A stretch of DNA of 7,422 nt from CAYTSA01 sp964440345. GTDB lineage: Bacteria > Desulfobacterota > Desulfovibrionia > Desulfovibrionales > Desulfovibrionaceae. The stretch is taken from the NCBI GenBank assembly GCA_964440345.1, contig CAYTSA010000130.1:1-7422 (forward strand). The letters are read 5' to 3'. The translations under genes and the position numbers were made by a program. The notes under the pieces are model-generated. The model was not told where the DNA came from. It was given only the letters and a program-made list of their open reading frames with translations, and searched no databases. Positions within the stretch are counted from its first letter, which is position 1. Each line of letters opens with the position of its first letter. Of the stretch, positions 6,212-7,422 are shown piece by piece.

Positions 6212-7422
6212 TTAAAAATCATACACCTGCAGAAGCAGGTCGGCCTGGGTCACCACGCCGACCAGTGTTTCGCCTTCCAGCACAGCGAGGACGCCTTCCT
6301 TTGCCGCGGCCATGAGCGCCACGGCCTCGCGCAGGTTGGCGTCCGGGGCGAGTTTGGGAACATGGCGGCGGGCGCTTCCTTTGACCGGTGTATTTGCGCG
6401 GCCTCCTTTTTCGGCCTTTACGCAATCCTGCACAGTCAATACGCCAACAAAAGCGCCGTTCTGGCAGACCATGAGCCCGGAGATGGTGTTGTCCGTAAAT
6501 TTTTCCATGGCCTGGGCCATGGTTGTTTCCGCGTCAACAATGAACCTGGCCGGTTCGGACATGACCTCCTTTACCGTGCTTTCGTTCCGGCAACCCTGGA
6601 TAATGCTCGCCTGCAGCTGTTGCGCGGCTTCGGCCGGGCTGGCCCCCTTGATAATGGCGGAGCCTGCGCCCGGGTGTCCGCCTCCGCCCAGCGAGCGCAT
6701 GATGCGGCCCACGTCGATAACCTTTGGCTTGGACCGGCCTATGATCATACACTTGTGCGAATCGGCCTGAAACACGCCAAAAGCGGCGTCCAGTCCCTTG
6801 AATTCACGATATTTGGACACGAGCCCGGCCAGGGACGTCAGACCGCTTTTCACCGGCATGGCGCATACGCCCACCTGAACTGCGCCCACAGTGACGATTT
6901 CAGACTCTTCCAGCATTCTGCCAAAGACTTCCACGTGGGCGTCGTCCAGCGCATCGTCCAGAAACGCTGCAACCACGTTCAGGTCGGCGCCGTTTTCTAT
7001 GCAGAAGCTCACCATGGCGGCGTCGCGGCTGGTCACGGAAGGGTAGCGCAAACCCCCGGTGTCAGAGTAGACGCCCAGCAGAAAGAGCGTGGCGTGGATG
7101 GGCGATATGGGGGTGTCGCGTTTCTGCATCTCTTCCAGCAACAGGGTGACGGCCGCGCCCACCTCCTCGCGGCGGGTCTCGCGGCTGTTGATGGTCACGC
7201 CTTCCATGTGGTGGTCCCAGCAGATCACCTCCAGGTCCTCCCGCTCCGCCAGATGGTCCATTTTATCCAGTCTTTTCCAGCTGTTGGCGTCCACCACTAT
7301 GAGCGAGGAGACCTCGTCCAGATCAAAGCCCTTGCGCGGCTGCACGCGCAACATGCTGGCGTGGATGGCCAGAAACTGTTTCACGTCCGGGTTGACCATG
7401 CTGGGCAGCATGCCCACCGCCC
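6212..7422 (-). CDS. DHH/DHHA1-family phosphoesterase with tandem CBS domains, N-terminus beyond window
   Basis: Cytoplasmic metal-dependent phosphoesterase of the DHH superfamily; relatives degrade nano-RNA, pAp or cyclic dinucleotides. In the visible 402 residues (first full codon at 7420) motif II Asp is in VVDANSWKRL (D44), the DHH triad is in CWDHHMEG (69-71), motif IV Asp is in VYSDTGG (D120), and the DHHA1 substrate motif GGGGHPGA is at 245-252. Two CBS domains follow (about 282-338 and 346-401), which usually bind adenine nucleotides or S-adenosylmethionine and regulate the enzyme. The protein ends with the second CBS domain (LLLQVYDF), so it lacks the nucleotidyltransferase domain carried by the long DHH-CBS-PolyA-polymerase proteins. 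GTG 7417 is an internal Val: the frame is open to the window edge, and motif I (xNPDxDA, near the N-terminus) still lies outside. It converges on the TetR remnant with 19 bases between stops and no terminator hairpin. Confidence 0.92.
   Translation of the reverse strand, partial: AVGMLPSMVNPDVKQFLAIHASMLRVQPRKGFDLDEVSSLIVVDANSWKRLDKMDHLAEREDLEVICWDHHMEGVTINSRETRREEVGAAVTLLLEEMQKRDTPISPIHATLFLLGVYSDTGGLRYPSVTSRDAAMVSFCIENGADLNVVAAFLDDALDDAHVEVFGRMLEESEIVTVGAVQVGVCAMPVKSGLTSLAGLVSKYREFKGLDAAFGVFQADSHKCMIIGRSKPKVIDVGRIMRSLGGGGHPGAGSAIIKGASPAEAAQQLQASIIQGCRNESTVKEVMSEPARFIVDAETTMAQAMEKFTDNTISGLMVCQNGAFVGVLTVQDCVKAEKGGRANTPVKGSARRHVPKLAPDANLREAVALMAAAKEGVLAVLEGETLVGVVTQADLLLQVYDF

Noticed and set aside
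6205..6222. Short palindrome TGATTT-AA-AAATCA between the convergent TetR and DHH genes
   Set aside because: The arms are only 6 AT-rich pairs with a 2-base loop, overlap the DHH stop codon and have no U-run, so it is not a credible terminator.
1..7422. CRISPR array, tRNA, rRNA, phage or defence system
   Set aside because: I saw no regularly spaced repeats, no RNA-gene folds and no matching protein families; the only mobile DNA is the dead IS1595-like element.

Overview
The window looks like part of a chromosomal scaffold from a moderately GC-rich Gram-negative bacterium. An anaerobic, sulfate-reducer-like deltaproteobacterium (Desulfovibrionales) is my best guess. It rests only on the gene mix: an oxalate/formate-type transporter, an EFR1-type flavodoxin-ferredoxin protein, a large membrane c-di-GMP sensor and a DHH-CBS phosphoesterase. 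No marker gene confirms it. Ten Ns at 1606-1615 show that this is draft assembly.

Layout, left to right. 1-426 (-) is the N-terminal half of an OFA-family major facilitator transporter, cut by the window edge. Its upstream region (427-717) has a consensus -10 box inside a 27-bp near-perfect palindrome, probably an operator, and further on a strong 16-bp hairpin (584-628). 718-4031 (-) is one long gene for a membrane sensor: TM, periplasmic domain, TM, HAMP, PAS, PAS, GGDEF, EAL. The N-gap interrupts it, and the reading frames on the two sides do not match the placeholder length. Upstream of it are a candidate promoter and a perfect 15-bp palindrome. 4153-4916 is a decayed IS1595-family element: recognisable terminal inverted repeats, and a transposase with an internal deletion, a frameshift and an in-frame stop.

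At 4999-6192 are two genes that should be an ordinary divergent pair: an EFR1-type flavodoxin/ferredoxin protein (-) and a TetR-family regulator (+). Both are missing their 5' ends. The flavodoxin domain stops at its phosphate-binding loop, the TetR protein begins just after its DNA-binding domain, and the two remnants abut at about 5749-5760 with no intergenic DNA. A deletion, or a misassembly, appears to have removed the shared promoter region and both starts. The ferredoxin part has also lost one cluster-ligand cysteine. 6212-7422 (-) is a DHH/DHHA1 phosphoesterase with two C-terminal CBS domains, convergent with the TetR remnant and running off the right edge.

The genes do not form one pathway. 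The intact functions are transport, c-di-GMP signalling and nucleotide or short-RNA phosphoester hydrolysis. The middle (4150-6190) looks like a scar region holding a dead insertion sequence and two beheaded genes. I found no CRISPR array, tRNA, rRNA, phage or defence system.
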